Assembly: GCA_910577205.1 (NCBI GenBank)
Contig: CAJTMA010000003.1
Location: forward strand, 1 to 64,000
Reading direction: 5' to 3'
Origin: an uncultured Alphaproteobacteria bacterium
GTDB lineage: Bacteria > Pseudomonadota > Alphaproteobacteria > RF32 > CAG-239
DNA: 64,000 nucleotides
Shown here: in pieces, positions 7,919 through 16,257 of the stretch
Layout: the number at the start of each line of letters is the position of its first letter
How positions within the stretch are numbered: the stretch's first letter is position 1
The notes under the pieces: generated by a model
Seen by the model: the letters and a program-made list of their open reading frames with translations, nothing else
Databases searched by the model: none
Told to the model about the DNA's origin: nothing
Program-made: the position numbers and the translations under genes

Positions 7919-8954
7919 AGTTTAAATTTAAAAGATTGCGGGCAAAGTCGCGGGCGTTGAATTCATCTAAATCATCAATTCCTTCGCCAACGCCAATATA
8001 GTGAATTGGTATTCCGGTTTCTTCTGCGACAGCAATAATTATGCCGCCTTTGGCCGTGCCGTCCAGCTTGGTGACAACCAGTCCGCTGACATCGACCATT
8101 TCCTTAAAGGTTTTAACCTGATTGAGCGCATTTTGTCCGGTGGTGGCATCTATCGTCAGCAAAGTGGCGTGAGGAGCATCAGGGATGACTTTTTTGATGA
8201 CCTTTACAATTTTTTTCAGTTCGTCCATTAAGCCCGTTTTGTTTTGCAGACGGCCGGCGGTATCAATAAAGACGATGTCATCTCCTTGTTTGATGGCTTC
8301 AGTCAGGCCATCAAAACACAGGGCTGCTGCGTCACAACCGTTTGCGCCTTTATGAACTCGGATATTGTTGCGCTGTCCCCAGATCTCTAATTGTTCGACA
8401 GCGGCTGCTCTGAAGGTATCCCCTGCGATGAGGCTGATTTGGTCAGTGTTTCGGAATTTTGCAGCCAATTTTCCGATGGTGGTGGTTTTGCCTGCGCCAT
8501 TAACGCCCACCATGAGGATAACTCGTAATCTTTTTTTTACGGATGTCTTCAGCGTTTCTTCGGTGCTCAAATCCTCATGTACTGTTTTGTACACTCCGGT
8601 TTTGCGCTCCGTGGAAACATCTGCATTCATCTCGTAAAAAGAAGATTCCGATGTTATCTCTAAGTAGTTTGTGAAGGATTTTTGGCAAGGTTTGAGAATT
8701 GTTTCAATATCTGCGGCGAGTTCGGTTTTGATTTCCTCATCGGTTATGTCTTTATTCAGCCGGCGTTTGGCGAAATTGCCGATGATTTTCGAACTGGCCT
8801 TGACACCCATATCTGAGGTTATCAATAAATCTTCTAAGTCTTCCAGCGTTTGGGAATCGACTTTTTTCTTGGTAAAAATACCCGAAATGCCGTCTGTCAG
8901 ATTAGCGGATGATTTTTTCAGTCCTAAGCCTAATTTGGCAAACCAATTACTCAT
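7917..8954 (-). CDS. ftsY: Signal recognition particle receptor FtsY
   Basis: The SRP receptor GTPase, which docks ribosome-SRP complexes at the membrane. N domain residues about 1-90; G domain about 145-345 with G1 GVNGAGKTTT (150-159), DTAGR (231-235) and TKLD (295-298), all intact. Oddity: about 45-50 residues between 'ETILKP' and 'RVILMVG' (91-144, with FYEMNADVSTERKTG) form a longer N-G junction than expected; most FtsY proteins pass directly from ILKP to the G1 strand. No long acidic A domain precedes the N domain, as is common in alphaproteobacteria. Its start overlaps the mtaB stop by 8 bp, so the two are translationally coupled. Confidence 0.95.
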   Translation of the reverse strand: MSNWFAKLGLGLKKSSANLTDGISGIFTKKKVDSQTLEDLEDLLITSDMGVKASSKIIGNFAKRRLNKDITDEEIKTELAADIETILKPCQKSFTNYLEITSESSFYEMNADVSTERKTGVYKTVHEDLSTEETLKTSVKKRLRVILMVGVNGAGKTTTIGKLAAKFRNTDQISLIAGDTFRAAAVEQLEIWGQRNNIRVHKGANGCDAAALCFDGLTEAIKQGDDIVFIDTAGRLQNKTGLMDELKKIVKVIKKVIPDAPHATLLTIDATTGQNALNQVKTFKEMVDVSGLVVTKLDGTAKGGIIIAVAEETGIPIHYIGVGEGIDDLDEFNARDFARNLLNLN

Positions 8955-9993
8955 TACAATCTCCTTGTTCGCGCAGGATTTTGGCGCGTTCTTTTCTTAT
9001 TTCGACCGGAATTTGCTTCATGGCCGCAGCAGGTGTGCCGGGGCGTTCCGAATAAGGGAAAACGTGTAGTTTGCTTATTCCGGCTTCATGAACTAATTTA
9101 ACCGTATTCTGAAAATTTTCATCGCTTTCTGTGGGGAAACCGCAAATAAAGTCAGAGCCGAAAACGGCATCCGGGCGGGCTTCTCTGATTTTTGCGCAGA
9201 GCGTGATGACTATTTCCCGCGTATGGCGGCGGCGCATTTGCTTAAGAACGTCGTTGTCGCCGGATTGGATAGAAAAGTGAAAATAGGGATGTATGTTTTT
9301 ATGTTTTGGGAGCAATTGAATAAAATTGTCGTCAATTGCGGCAGGGTCAAGCGAGCCGAACTGTAAGGAGGGCAGTTCGGGAATTTCTTCCAAAATTGTT
9401 TGAACTAAGGTGCTGAACGATGGTTTATAGGAACAGATGTCAACACCGGTCAGGCAGATTTCTTTAAATCCCTGATTGAGCAGTTCGCGAATCTGGGTAA
9501 GGATATTTTCTGTCGGAACGGAACGGTTTTTGCCGCGGGCGTAGGGAATGATACAATAAGAGCAGCGGTGGTTGCAGCCTTGCTGGATTTGGACGAATGC
9601 GCGGTGGCGGCCTTCAAATCCGGTAATCATATACGGGTCGCAGCTGTCATAAGACATAATGTCGCCGACAATGGTTTTTTCATTCAGGTTTTGTGAGAGG
9701 TATTTTTCAATTTCGGTTTTTTCTTTGTTGCCGAGAATCAAATCAACTTCCGGCATGGCCGCAAATGTCTCCGGCGCAATCTGTGCGGCGCAGCCGGTGA
9801 CAATAATCCTGGCTTCGGGATTTTCTTTACGCAGTTTGCGAATCGTTTGACGGCACTGGCGTTCTGCTTCGCCGGTGACTGCGCAGGTATTAACGATAAT
9901 CAGATTATCGATATTTTTAAATTTTTCCTTAAAAACCTCAGACTCATAAGTGTTTATGCGGCAGCCGAGGGTAATTACATTAACCATGATCAA
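8947..9993 (-). CDS. mtaB: tRNA t6A37 methylthiotransferase MtaB, short form
   Basis: A radical-SAM enzyme that methylthiolates t6A37 in ANN-decoding tRNAs. The N-terminal UPF0004 domain carries the cluster cysteines Cys11 (LGCRINTYES), Cys37 (NTCAVT) and Cys68 (TGCAAQ). The radical-SAM motif CNHRCSYC is at 140-147 and the domain ends near 330 with 'FPYSERPGTPAA'. The protein stops at 348 residues, whereas MtaB normally continues into a C-terminal TRAM domain (about 60-80 more residues), which is missing here. The stop overlaps ftsY, so truncation looks natural rather than an assembly break. The double start MIM leaves two possible initiators. Confidence 0.88.
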   Translation of the reverse strand: MIMVNVITLGCRINTYESEVFKEKFKNIDNLIIVNTCAVTGEAERQCRQTIRKLRKENPEARIIVTGCAAQIAPETFAAMPEVDLILGNKEKTEIEKYLSQNLNEKTIVGDIMSYDSCDPYMITGFEGRHRAFVQIQQGCNHRCSYCIIPYARGKNRSVPTENILTQIRELLNQGFKEICLTGVDICSYKPSFSTLVQTILEEIPELPSLQFGSLDPAAIDDNFIQLLPKHKNIHPYFHFSIQSGDNDVLKQMRRRHTREIVITLCAKIREARPDAVFGSDFICGFPTESDENFQNTVKLVHEAGISKLHVFPYSERPGTPAAAMKQIPVEIRKERAKILREQGDCNE

Positions 9994-9997
9994 TATC

Positions 9998-10112
9998 CTG
10001 TCTAGTGGGTTACTAAAGCAATTTTACAGAGAACTAAAAAATTCACGTAGGTCTATCTACGCTAAAATTTTTTAGTCTCCTAGAAATCACTTTATTAACC
10101 TCACTATCCAGA
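9998..10112. repeat. Long intergenic hairpin element (family copy 1)
   Basis: Nested arms read inward from both sides: CTAGTG/CACTAT-type outer pairing, GGTTAcTAAAG / CTTTAtTAACC, then ACTAAAAAATT / AAATTTTTTAGT, then CGTAG / CTACG around a 6-nt loop (GTCTAT). The core TTCACGTAG...CTACGCTA matches the other copies, while the outer arms are specific to this copy. A second partial left arm (GGGTTACTAAAGCAATTT) occurs at 10128-10145. It lies between mtaB and the lactate dehydrogenase gene. Confidence 0.75.
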
Positions 10113-10152
10113 ATATTTATTCGGTGCGGGTTACTAAAGCAATTTGACGAAT

Positions 10153-10207
10153 TGCAAAAAATCCCTTTCTTTCTGCTCAATATAAGTAAAAAGAAAGGGA
10201 TTTGCAA
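10153..10207 (-). terminator. Stem-loop downstream of lactate dehydrogenase
   Basis: A long stem around ATCCCTTTCTTT / AAAGAAAGGGAT, flanked by GCAAA / TTTGC, lies just after the ldh stop on minus. The A/T tract on the arms can act as a terminator; the loop is about 17 nt. Confidence 0.6.
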
Positions 10208-10228
10208 ATACTTTGACTAAGGTATGGA

Positions 10229-11176
10229 TTATTTAACCGAAATCATTTCCAATGCTTTGTCTGAGTATTCTTTCATGACTTTGGCGCTGTCGGCCAGTTT
10301 TTGACGTTCGTCATCATTCAAGACAGGGTAAACGACATTGTGGACGCCGCGTTTGCCCAAAACAGTCGGCAGTGACAGGCAGACGTTGTTAACGCCTTCA
10401 ATATCGTTGTGATGTGTTGAAACGTTGAGAATCGCATATTCGTTATTGGTGATGGCGCTGCAGATGCGGCATAATGCGCCGGCAATGCCGTAGAAAGTTG
10501 CGCCTTTGCCGTCAATGATTTTGTATGCGGCATTGCGGACACAGTCATCAATTTGCGCTTTGACTTCTGCGGTGAAAGGTTTTCCAAATTCTTCGGCCAG
10601 TTTTTCCAGAGAAACTGTTCCGGCATCACCGGCAGACCATACCAGCACTTCGCTGTCGCCGTGTTCGCCGATGACGTTAGCGTGAATAGATTGCGGGGAA
10701 ACACCCAGATGGTAGCCGAGCAGCGTGCGGAAACGGGCGGTATCCAAAACTGTTCCCGAGCCAATGACGCGTTCCTTAGGGAAGCCGGAAAGCTTTAAGG
10801 CGACTTCAGTCATAATGTCTGCCGGGTTGGAGGTGATAATCAAAGTGGTGTCCGGAGCGGCTTTGGCAATCTGCGGAATGATGCTTTCAAAAATTTTAAC
10901 ATTGCGGCCGAGCAGGTCGATACGTGTTTCGCCCGGTTTTTGGTTAGCACCGGCGGTAACAATAACGATTTCACAGCCTTTCAAATCTTCATAAGTGCCT
11001 GCTTTGACTTTGTTGGCATAAGCAAAAGGCGTCGCATGGGCGATGTCCATAGCTTCTGCCTGGGCTTTTTTCTCATTGGCATCAATCAATACGACTTTGC
11101 GGGCAACGCCTTTCATGATTAATGCAAAAGCGGTGGTGCTGCCGACAGCGCCGGCTCCGATAATTCCTACTTTCAT
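10229..11176 (-). CDS. ldh: L-lactate dehydrogenase
   Basis: An NAD-dependent 2-hydroxyacid dehydrogenase interconverting pyruvate and L-lactate. The dinucleotide motif GAGAVGS is at 7-13. Substrate specificity: Gln79 in 'AGANQKPGETR' corresponds to the Gln102 of lactate dehydrogenases (malate dehydrogenases have Arg there). Catalytic Arg85, Asp145, Arg148 (LDTARFR) and His172 (GEHGDS) are present. I use ATG at 11176 (315 residues) because an AAAGGAG site lies 6-12 nt upstream; a longer frame starting 33 bp upstream has no such site. In this fermentative setting it would regenerate NAD+. Confidence 0.88.
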   Translation of the reverse strand: MKVGIIGAGAVGSTTAFALIMKGVARKVVLIDANEKKAQAEAMDIAHATPFAYANKVKAGTYEDLKGCEIVIVTAGANQKPGETRIDLLGRNVKIFESIIPQIAKAAPDTTLIITSNPADIMTEVALKLSGFPKERVIGSGTVLDTARFRTLLGYHLGVSPQSIHANVIGEHGDSEVLVWSAGDAGTVSLEKLAEEFGKPFTAEVKAQIDDCVRNAAYKIIDGKGATFYGIAGALCRICSAITNNEYAILNVSTHHNDIEGVNNVCLSLPTVLGKRGVHNVVYPVLNDDERQKLADSAKVMKEYSDKALEMISVK

Positions 11177-11274
11177 TTCTTTCTCCTTTGGCCGGTAGTT
11201 GGCCGGCAATATATGGTTTTCTTCTTATTTATTTTTTCCGCATACATATATAATTTTTTTTCAGAATAAAACAA

Positions 11275-11305
11275 CAAAAAAGCTGCCCTTCAGGACAGCT
11301 TTTTA
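11275..11305 (-). terminator. Intrinsic terminator
   Basis: The stem AAGCTGTCCT / AGGGCAGCTT with a T-run on the minus strand lies just after the 120-residue acidic protein gene and separates it from ldh. Confidence 0.85.
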
Positions 11306-11332
11306 ATAACATTTTTTTTCCCAATGTTACGT

Positions 11333-11695
11333 TTATAGTTTAGCGGCAGGTTCTGCTTCGTCATTGATGATGGTTTCATCGTCGCCGGCCGTTTCATCGG
11401 GGTTAATTTCTTCAACTTCTTCCACTGTTTGCTCGATTGTGACGGTTTGTCCGTCAGCCTGGCGGCAGTTGCAGGTTGATTTTAATGCGTTTTCATCGCA
11501 GCCGTCTTCACCCGGGGTGCAAGCCGGTTCAGAATCGCAGATGCAGTTGGCGTCAGGCAAAGTTGCGGTTACGGGTTCGGATATTTCTTCCCGGCCGGCA
11601 ACAGGGGCAGGTACTGCCGAGCTGCGTTCTTTAATAAAACGGCTGATAACCATTAAGGCAACAATAACCAAAACAATATAAAACAGTTTTTTCAT
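11333..11695 (-). CDS. Small membrane-anchored acidic protein with a Cys cluster, unknown
   Basis: A 120-residue protein. Residues 1-20 form a hydrophobic anchor (KKLFYIVLVIVALMVI) followed by basic RFIKER, so the rest is probably periplasmic or the segment is an uncleaved signal. The centre (50-78) has six Cys in pairs (NCICDSEPAC, GCDENALKSTCNC), and the tail is strongly acidic (VEEVEEINPDE, GDDETIINDEAE). No family recognised; metal binding or disulfides are possible but only inferred. Monocistronic with its own terminator. Confidence 0.65.
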   Translation of the reverse strand: MKKLFYIVLVIVALMVISRFIKERSSAVPAPVAGREEISEPVTATLPDANCICDSEPACTPGEDGCDENALKSTCNCRQADGQTVTIEQTVEEVEEINPDETAGDDETIINDEAEPAAKL

Positions 11696-11946
11696 GAAAG
11701 ACCTCTACGTTTCTAAATATACTTCGTTATTAAATAAATATTGCTCTTAGTTGTATTTGTCAACTTAATTAGGCAAAACTGGTGAATTTTACAATCTTTG
11801 CAGTTTTCAAAAGGAAAATTATCCACTTGAGGAATTGGCGTTTGGGCAGGAAAACAAAGACTTTGCGGGATTACAACTATTTGCCAAGCGCGAATTTTAA
11901 AATAATGCTTGTCAAATAACATAAAATTGTGCTAACAAATCAGACA

Positions 11947-11972
11947 CGGGCCGGAGTGTTCGAAAGCCCGAA
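11947..11972 (+). other. Hairpin in the acpP leader
   Basis: CGGGC / GCCCG encloses CGGAGTGTTCGAAA about 35 nt upstream of the acpP start. The 309-bp gap before acpP otherwise holds only AT-rich sequence with a weak TTGTCA-like -35. Role unknown. Confidence 0.4.
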
Positions 11973-12004
11973 AATTTGTATTAATATTTTTTGAGGTTAA
12001 TCAT

Positions 12005-12238
12005 ATGACTGATACAGCTAACCGCGTTAAGAAAATTGTTGCAGAACATCTTGGCGTTGAAGAATCTAAAGTAACCGATACCGCCAGCTTCATTGATGAT
12101 CTGGGCGCAGACAGCTTGGATACAGTAGAATTGGTTATGGCTTTCGAAGAAGAATTCGGCTGCGAAATTCCTGACGAAGCTGCAGAAAAAATTCTGACTG
12201 TAAAAGATGCAATCGACTATCTTTCTAAGAATGCATAA
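12005..12238 (+). CDS. acpP: Acyl carrier protein
   Basis: A 77-residue acidic protein with the phosphopantetheine site Ser37 in GADSLD and the family core 'DTVELVMAFEEEFG'. It carries growing acyl chains for fatty acid and lipid A synthesis. The leader ends in TTGAGGTTAATCAT before the ATG, giving a GAGG ribosome-binding site. A strong terminator separates it from fabF, as expected when acpP is expressed at much higher level than its downstream partner. Confidence 0.97.
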   Translation: MTDTANRVKKIVAEHLGVEESKVTDTASFIDDLGADSLDTVELVMAFEEEFGCEIPDEAAEKILTVKDAIDYLSKNA

Positions 12239-12267
12239 GTCTTTTGTACTTTTATGAAGATTGAATG

Positions 12268-12294
12268 AACTCGCTTGACTAAGCGAGTTTTTTC
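12268..12294 (+). terminator. Intrinsic terminator after acpP
   Basis: The stem AACTCGCTT / AAGCGAGTT with a 4-nt loop is followed by a T-run. It probably allows only partial read-through into fabF. Confidence 0.88.
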
Positions 12295-12358
12295 ATATAA
12301 AAACGGTTAAGTTGCTTTTGGAAAAAAGCATTTGTGAAACAATATAAGAGGTAAATTT

Positions 12359-13627
12359 ATGAGAAGAGTTGTTGTAACCGGTCTCGGTATGGTATCACCG
12401 CTCGGTCGCGGCGTCGACTATAACTGGAAATGTATATTGGAAGGCAAATCCGGAATCCGCAAAATCGAAGGTGTTGATTTGAAAGACATTCCGGTTTTGA
12501 TTGCCGGACAGGTTCCTTTCGGAGAAGGTGAACACGACTTTAATCCTGATACCGTTATGGCTCCCAAAGATCAGAAAAAAGTTGATAAATTTATTTTATA
12601 CGGATTGGCTGCCGGCAGTGATGCCATTGAAGATTCCGGTTGGAAGCCTGAAACAGATGAAGATCAATACCGTTCAGGCGTTATGATGGGTTCGGGTATT
12701 GGCGGTTTGCAGAATATTTATGAAAATTCTGTGGCTTTTAACGAAAACGGTATTAAGAAAATTTCACCGTTCTTTATCCCTTCCTGCCTGATTAATATGG
12801 TTTCCGGCAACTTGTCAATCAAATATGGCTATAAAGGTCCGAACCATGCTTGTGTTACCGCTTGTTCAACCGGTACTCATGCTATCGGCGATGCCGCTAA
12901 TATTATTGCCCGCGGCGATGCAGACGTGATGGTTGCCGGCGGTGCAGAATCTGCTGTAAACTCTATCGCCCTGGCCGGTTTTGCTCGGATGAAAGCAGTT
13001 ACTTCCGACTTTAACGATGCGCCGGAAAAAGCATCCCGTCCTTGGGATAAAGAGCGCAGCGGTTTTGTTATGGGTGAAGGTTCCGGGGCTTTGGTTCTGG
13101 AAGAATATGAACACGCAAAAGCCCGCGGCGCTAAAATCTATGCCGAAGTTGTCGGTTATGGTATGAGCGGTGACGCTTATCATATTACTGCTCCGTCCGG
13201 TGATGGTGCTTACCGCGCAATGAAAATGGCTATTGAGCACGCCAAAGAACATGGTGTTGAGTTGAAAGATATCAACTACATTAATGCTCACGGCACATCT
13301 ACTCCGGCAGGCGATGTCGGCGAAGCTGAAGCTGTTCGCAAGGCTTTTGGCGAATATGCAACTAAAGTTTCCATGTCTTCTACCAAATCTGCCATTGGGC
13401 ACTTGTTGGGTGCAGCCGGTGCTGTTGAGGCTGTGTTGAGCATTAAGGCGATTAACGACCAAATTTGTCCGCCGACATTAAACTTGGAAAATGTTGAAGA
13501 TGTTATCAGCGATATGGATTTAGTGCCGCTGAAGGCTAAAAAACGTGAAATCAAAGCTGCGATGTCTAACTCATTCGGCTTTGGCGGAACAAACTCTTCG
13601 GTTGTTTTCAAAAAATATGAAGCTTAA
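12359..13627 (+). CDS. fabF: 3-oxoacyl-[acyl-carrier-protein] synthase II
   Basis: A condensing enzyme that elongates acyl-ACP with malonyl-ACP. 422 residues. The catalytic triad is visible: Cys169 (TACSTG), His311 (NAHGTSTP) and His348 (KSAIGHLLGAAG). The N-terminal RRVVVTGLGMVSPLG and C-terminal NSFGFGGTNSS are diagnostic. AGAGG lies 8 nt before the ATG. The acpP-fabF-mltG order is the usual alphaproteobacterial arrangement. Confidence 0.97.
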   Translation: MRRVVVTGLGMVSPLGRGVDYNWKCILEGKSGIRKIEGVDLKDIPVLIAGQVPFGEGEHDFNPDTVMAPKDQKKVDKFILYGLAAGSDAIEDSGWKPETDEDQYRSGVMMGSGIGGLQNIYENSVAFNENGIKKISPFFIPSCLINMVSGNLSIKYGYKGPNHACVTACSTGTHAIGDAANIIARGDADVMVAGGAESAVNSIALAGFARMKAVTSDFNDAPEKASRPWDKERSGFVMGEGSGALVLEEYEHAKARGAKIYAEVVGYGMSGDAYHITAPSGDGAYRAMKMAIEHAKEHGVELKDINYINAHGTSTPAGDVGEAEAVRKAFGEYATKVSMSSTKSAIGHLLGAAGAVEAVLSIKAINDQICPPTLNLENVEDVISDMDLVPLKAKKREIKAAMSNSFGFGGTNSSVVFKKYEA

Positions 13628-13641
13628 CGGCAACTGAATTT

Positions 13642-13690
13642 GATAAAGGCAGAACTGTTTTCTTTTTAGTCGGAACGGTCTGCCTTTATC
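13642..13690 (+). other. Intercistronic hairpin between fabF and mltG
   Basis: A 12-bp perfect stem GATAAAGGCAGA / TCTGCCTTTATC with further pairing ACTGTT / AACGGT inside. No U-run follows, so it may be an mRNA stabiliser or a weak attenuator rather than a terminator. Confidence 0.55.
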
Positions 13691-13721
13691 TATTAAAGGG
13701 TATTTTTGTGCAGTAAGGGCT

Positions 13722-14681
13722 ATGATGCGTTATCTTAAATATTTGATTGCGGTATTATGTGTTGCGCTTATTTTTGTCTGGCAGCAGCTTAAGGGGATGA
13801 TTGTGGCTGAAGGGCCGCTTCAGGAAGTGGTTAACGTGGTGATTCCCAAGGGAGCAAACACCACGGTTGTGGCTAAAGAATTAAAGGCTGCGGGCGTTAT
13901 CAGCCACGAGCTTTTATTTCGTCTGGCGACGCGACTGAATAGCGCAGATAAGGCCTTGAAAGCCGGCGAATATCAGTTTATGCCAAAGGTATCGGTTTTG
14001 CAGGCGATGGAGAAGATTGCCCGCGGCGAAGTTTTTTATCGAAAAATTACTATTCCCGAAGGTCTGACAACCGGGCAAATTATGTATATGATTGCCAATT
14101 ATCCCGGGTTAAGCGGCGAGGTTGATATTGTTGTCAGGGAAGGGGAATTGCTGCCTGAAACCTATAGCTTTGAGCTTGGTGCGCCGCGCAGCAGCATTAT
14201 TCTTCAAGCCAAATCAGCTATGGAAAAAGTCAAGCAGGTTATCTGGGAAAACCGGGCTGAGGGGCTGCCGTATAAGAATATTAACGAAATGATGACTATG
14301 GCCTCGATTATTGAGAAAGAAACGGCAGTGGCTGAAGAAAGAGCTTTGGTGGCATCAGTCTTTATTAATCGTTTGGCAAAAAAAATGCGGTTGCAGACAG
14401 ACCCTACAGTTATTTATGCTCTGACTGAAGGTGAATTTGAGCTTAAAAGAGCGTTGAAAAAGTCTGATTTGAACGTCGACAGCCCTTATAATACATATCG
14501 TCGCTATGGTTTGCCGCCGGCTCCTATATGCAATCCCGGTGTGGCGGCAATGGAAGCAGCGGTGCACCCGGCTAAGACGGACTATCTTTACTTTGTAGCC
14601 AGCGGAAATGGCGGGCATAATTTTGCTAAGAGCTTAAATGAGCATAACCGCAATGTCAGAAAATGGCAGCAAAGGCGATAA
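13722..14681 (+). CDS. mltG: Endolytic murein transglycosylase MltG
   Basis: An inner-membrane lytic transglycosylase that cuts nascent glycan strands. 319 residues: one N-terminal transmembrane segment (5-21), a LysM-like part (about 35-105), and the YceG catalytic domain with 'ASIIEKET' (194-201, Glu198 the presumed catalytic acid), 'LQTDPTVIYAL', 'SPYNTYRRYGLPP' and 'FVASGNGGHNF'. Two consecutive ATGs at 13722 and 13725 are possible starts. It is downstream of fabF, as in many proteobacteria. Confidence 0.94.
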   Translation: MMRYLKYLIAVLCVALIFVWQQLKGMIVAEGPLQEVVNVVIPKGANTTVVAKELKAAGVISHELLFRLATRLNSADKALKAGEYQFMPKVSVLQAMEKIARGEVFYRKITIPEGLTTGQIMYMIANYPGLSGEVDIVVREGELLPETYSFELGAPRSSIILQAKSAMEKVKQVIWENRAEGLPYKNINEMMTMASIIEKETAVAEERALVASVFINRLAKKMRLQTDPTVIYALTEGEFELKRALKKSDLNVDSPYNTYRRYGLPPAPICNPGVAAMEAAVHPAKTDYLYFVASGNGGHNFAKSLNEHNRNVRKWQQRR

Positions 14682-14774
14682 TTTTATTTACAGCAATCTT
14701 TGTTTAGGTTAATTTAATTCACAATAGTGAATTATCATGTTTATTTTTGTTAAATCTCTTAAAAAATTTCAGCT

Positions 14775-15014
14775 ATGAAAAAGTTTTTTGCGTGGTTGAA
14801 AGCTATGCGCCGTTGGTGGGCATGGCTTCTATCTTGTTTGCCGTTTCGGGTATCTCTTTATGAGTTTCATGTGAAGCAGACTCCTAAATTTAAACACCGT
14901 GAATATTCCGGCAATATGCGCCAATCAAATGGGAATACGCCTCCCAAGGTTCTGCAACGAACGAGGAACACTCCTCCCAAAGTTCTGCAACGAACGGGCA
15001 CAAGGCATAAATAA
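14775..15014 (+). CDS. Small basic protein with a duplicated C-terminal motif, unknown
   Basis: A 79-residue protein. A Trp-rich amphipathic or membrane-inserting N-terminus (FFAWLKAMRRWWAWLLSCL) is followed by a Lys/Arg-rich tail ending in two copies of NTPPKVLQRT. The duplication is also visible in DNA as a 33-bp tandem repeat (14934-14963 and 14967-14996) with few differences. There is no clear Shine-Dalgarno, and no family is recognised. The coding status is plausible but not certain. Confidence 0.4.
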   Translation: MKKFFAWLKAMRRWWAWLLSCLPFRVSLYEFHVKQTPKFKHREYSGNMRQSNGNTPPKVLQRTRNTPPKVLQRTGTRHK

Positions 15015-15030
15015 GCTTTCCCGTAAAATG

Positions 15031-15062
15031 AAAAATCGTACCATGATGGTACGATTTTTTTT
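15031..15062. terminator. Bidirectional intrinsic terminator
   Basis: A near-perfect palindrome AAAAATCGTACCAT / ATGGTACGATTTTT. It serves the small gene on plus and the ATP synthase operon on minus. Confidence 0.88.
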
Positions 15063-15095
15063 GTAGTGTTATTTCGAGCGGAAATATTTAAAAAG

Positions 15096-15701
15096 TTATT
15101 TCAACTTGGCCAGCAAAGCAATTGAATTGTCAATTAACTTTGCTTTGGCTGCGTCATCAAGATGTTTGCTGAGCGTTTCTTTGACAGCCTTAATTGTCAG
15201 TTCGCTGGTGAGGGTCGTAATTTCCTGAGAGGCTTTTTCTTTGGCGTTTATCAGGCGGTCTTCAGCATCTTTTTCTTTTTGACGCATATCCTGTTCTAGT
15301 TTGCTTAAGCTTTCATTTTTGTAGTAATCAACTTCTTTCTGAGCTTTTTTCAGAATGTTTTCAGCTTCTTTTTTAGCGCCGAGAAATTTTTTTTCATATT
15401 CTGCGAGCAGTTTTTGGGCGTCTTCCTGCAAGGTTGAAGCTTCTTCCAGACGGGAAATAATGCAGGCAATGCGTTTTTTGAGCAAAGCAACCACTGTTTT
15501 GCCGATTGGGCGTGCCAAAGCGACAACAACCAGAACAAATGCCATGGCAACCCAGAATTCTGCGCCTTGGTAAAAGGCTTCGTGGTGTCCGTCAAGTTCT
15601 ACAGTTGTGGTTTCAATGATATTTGAAACATTTTCAACCGCTTCCATGACGGCATTTTGTGTTGCGTCAATAATCTCTTTGCCTGATGTTTCTGTCGTCA
15701 T
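15096..15701 (-). CDS. atpF: ATP synthase F0 subunit b
   Basis: A peripheral-stalk subunit. 201 residues: an N-terminal Ala/Glu-rich segment, one transmembrane helix (about 50-70, 'EFWVAMAFVLVVVALARPIGK'-type), then a long charged coiled-coil (80-185) typical of subunit b. It is the last gene of the F0 operon (atpI-atpB-atpE-b'-b), 16 bp after b'. The N-terminal extension before the membrane helix is longer than in most b subunits. Confidence 0.88.
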   Translation of the reverse strand: MTTETSGKEIIDATQNAVMEAVENVSNIIETTTVELDGHHEAFYQGAEFWVAMAFVLVVVALARPIGKTVVALLKKRIACIISRLEEASTLQEDAQKLLAEYEKKFLGAKKEAENILKKAQKEVDYYKNESLSKLEQDMRQKEKDAEDRLINAKEKASQEITTLTSELTIKAVKETLSKHLDDAAKAKLIDNSIALLAKLK

Positions 15702-15716
15702 TGCTCTTTCCTGCTG

Positions 15717-16193
15717 TTATAAATCTTTAAGTGCGGTTTTAATATCCGCGGCTTTAATGCCGGTAATGCCGATTTTTTTGATGACATCCAAAGCCAGTTC
15801 TTCCGAAACTGCGCGAACTTGTTTTAAGGCTTCATCTTTGCCTTTGTTGATTTCCGCTTCGCCTTCTTTAATCTTTTGGCGCAAACGGGTTTCCAGTTCG
15901 TTTTGTCTGCTGCTGATAAGCTGTTCCATTTCGGTTTTGGTATCAGCTAAGGATTTATCCGCTTTGGCGGTTGCTTTAGCGAGCGCGTCCTGATATTTCA
16001 GCAGAGCCGCTTCGGCTTGTTGTTTGAAGTCGGCAGCCTTATTCAGATAGCTGTCAATTTTACGCTGGCGCTGTTCCATAATCTCAGAAATTTTCGGGAT
16101 AATGAATTTTGACATGATAAACATCATGCTGAAAAAGCAGATAATCAGCCAAAACAGCTGAGAGGTAAAACTTGATGTATCTAATTGAGGCAT
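15717..16193 (-). CDS. ATP synthase F0 subunit b'
   Basis: The second peripheral-stalk subunit found in alphaproteobacteria and photosynthetic lineages. 158 residues: start MPQLDTSSFTSQLFWL, one transmembrane helix (about 10-33), 'IIPKISEIMEQRQ' and then a coiled-coil. It pairs with the b subunit encoded just downstream. Usually annotated atpG or atpF2 in alphaproteobacteria; I leave the symbol blank because naming differs. Confidence 0.9.
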   Translation of the reverse strand: MPQLDTSSFTSQLFWLIICFFSMMFIMSKFIIPKISEIMEQRQRKIDSYLNKAADFKQQAEAALLKYQDALAKATAKADKSLADTKTEMEQLISSRQNELETRLRQKIKEGEAEINKGKDEALKQVRAVSEELALDVIKKIGITGIKAADIKTALKDL

Positions 16194-16217
16194 TGCCCTA
16201 ACTCCTTAAAAACAAGC

Positions 16218-16255
16218 AAACCTCAGGCAACGGTGTCCCGCTGCCTGAGAGGTTT
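16218..16255 (-). other. Intercistronic hairpin between atpE and the b' gene
   Basis: A strong stem AAACCTC.CAGGCA.CGG / CCG.TGCCTG.GGTTT with a 4-nt loop begins two bases after the atpE stop. There is no U-run, so it more likely stabilises the upstream atpE message or limits read-through than ends transcription fully. It would help raise c over b/b' stoichiometry. Confidence 0.7.
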
Positions 16256-16257
16256 AA

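Noticed and set aside
11713..11922. A 69-codon minus-strand frame upstream of acpP
   Set aside because: No ribosome-binding site, very AT-rich, and it lies in the acpP promoter region.
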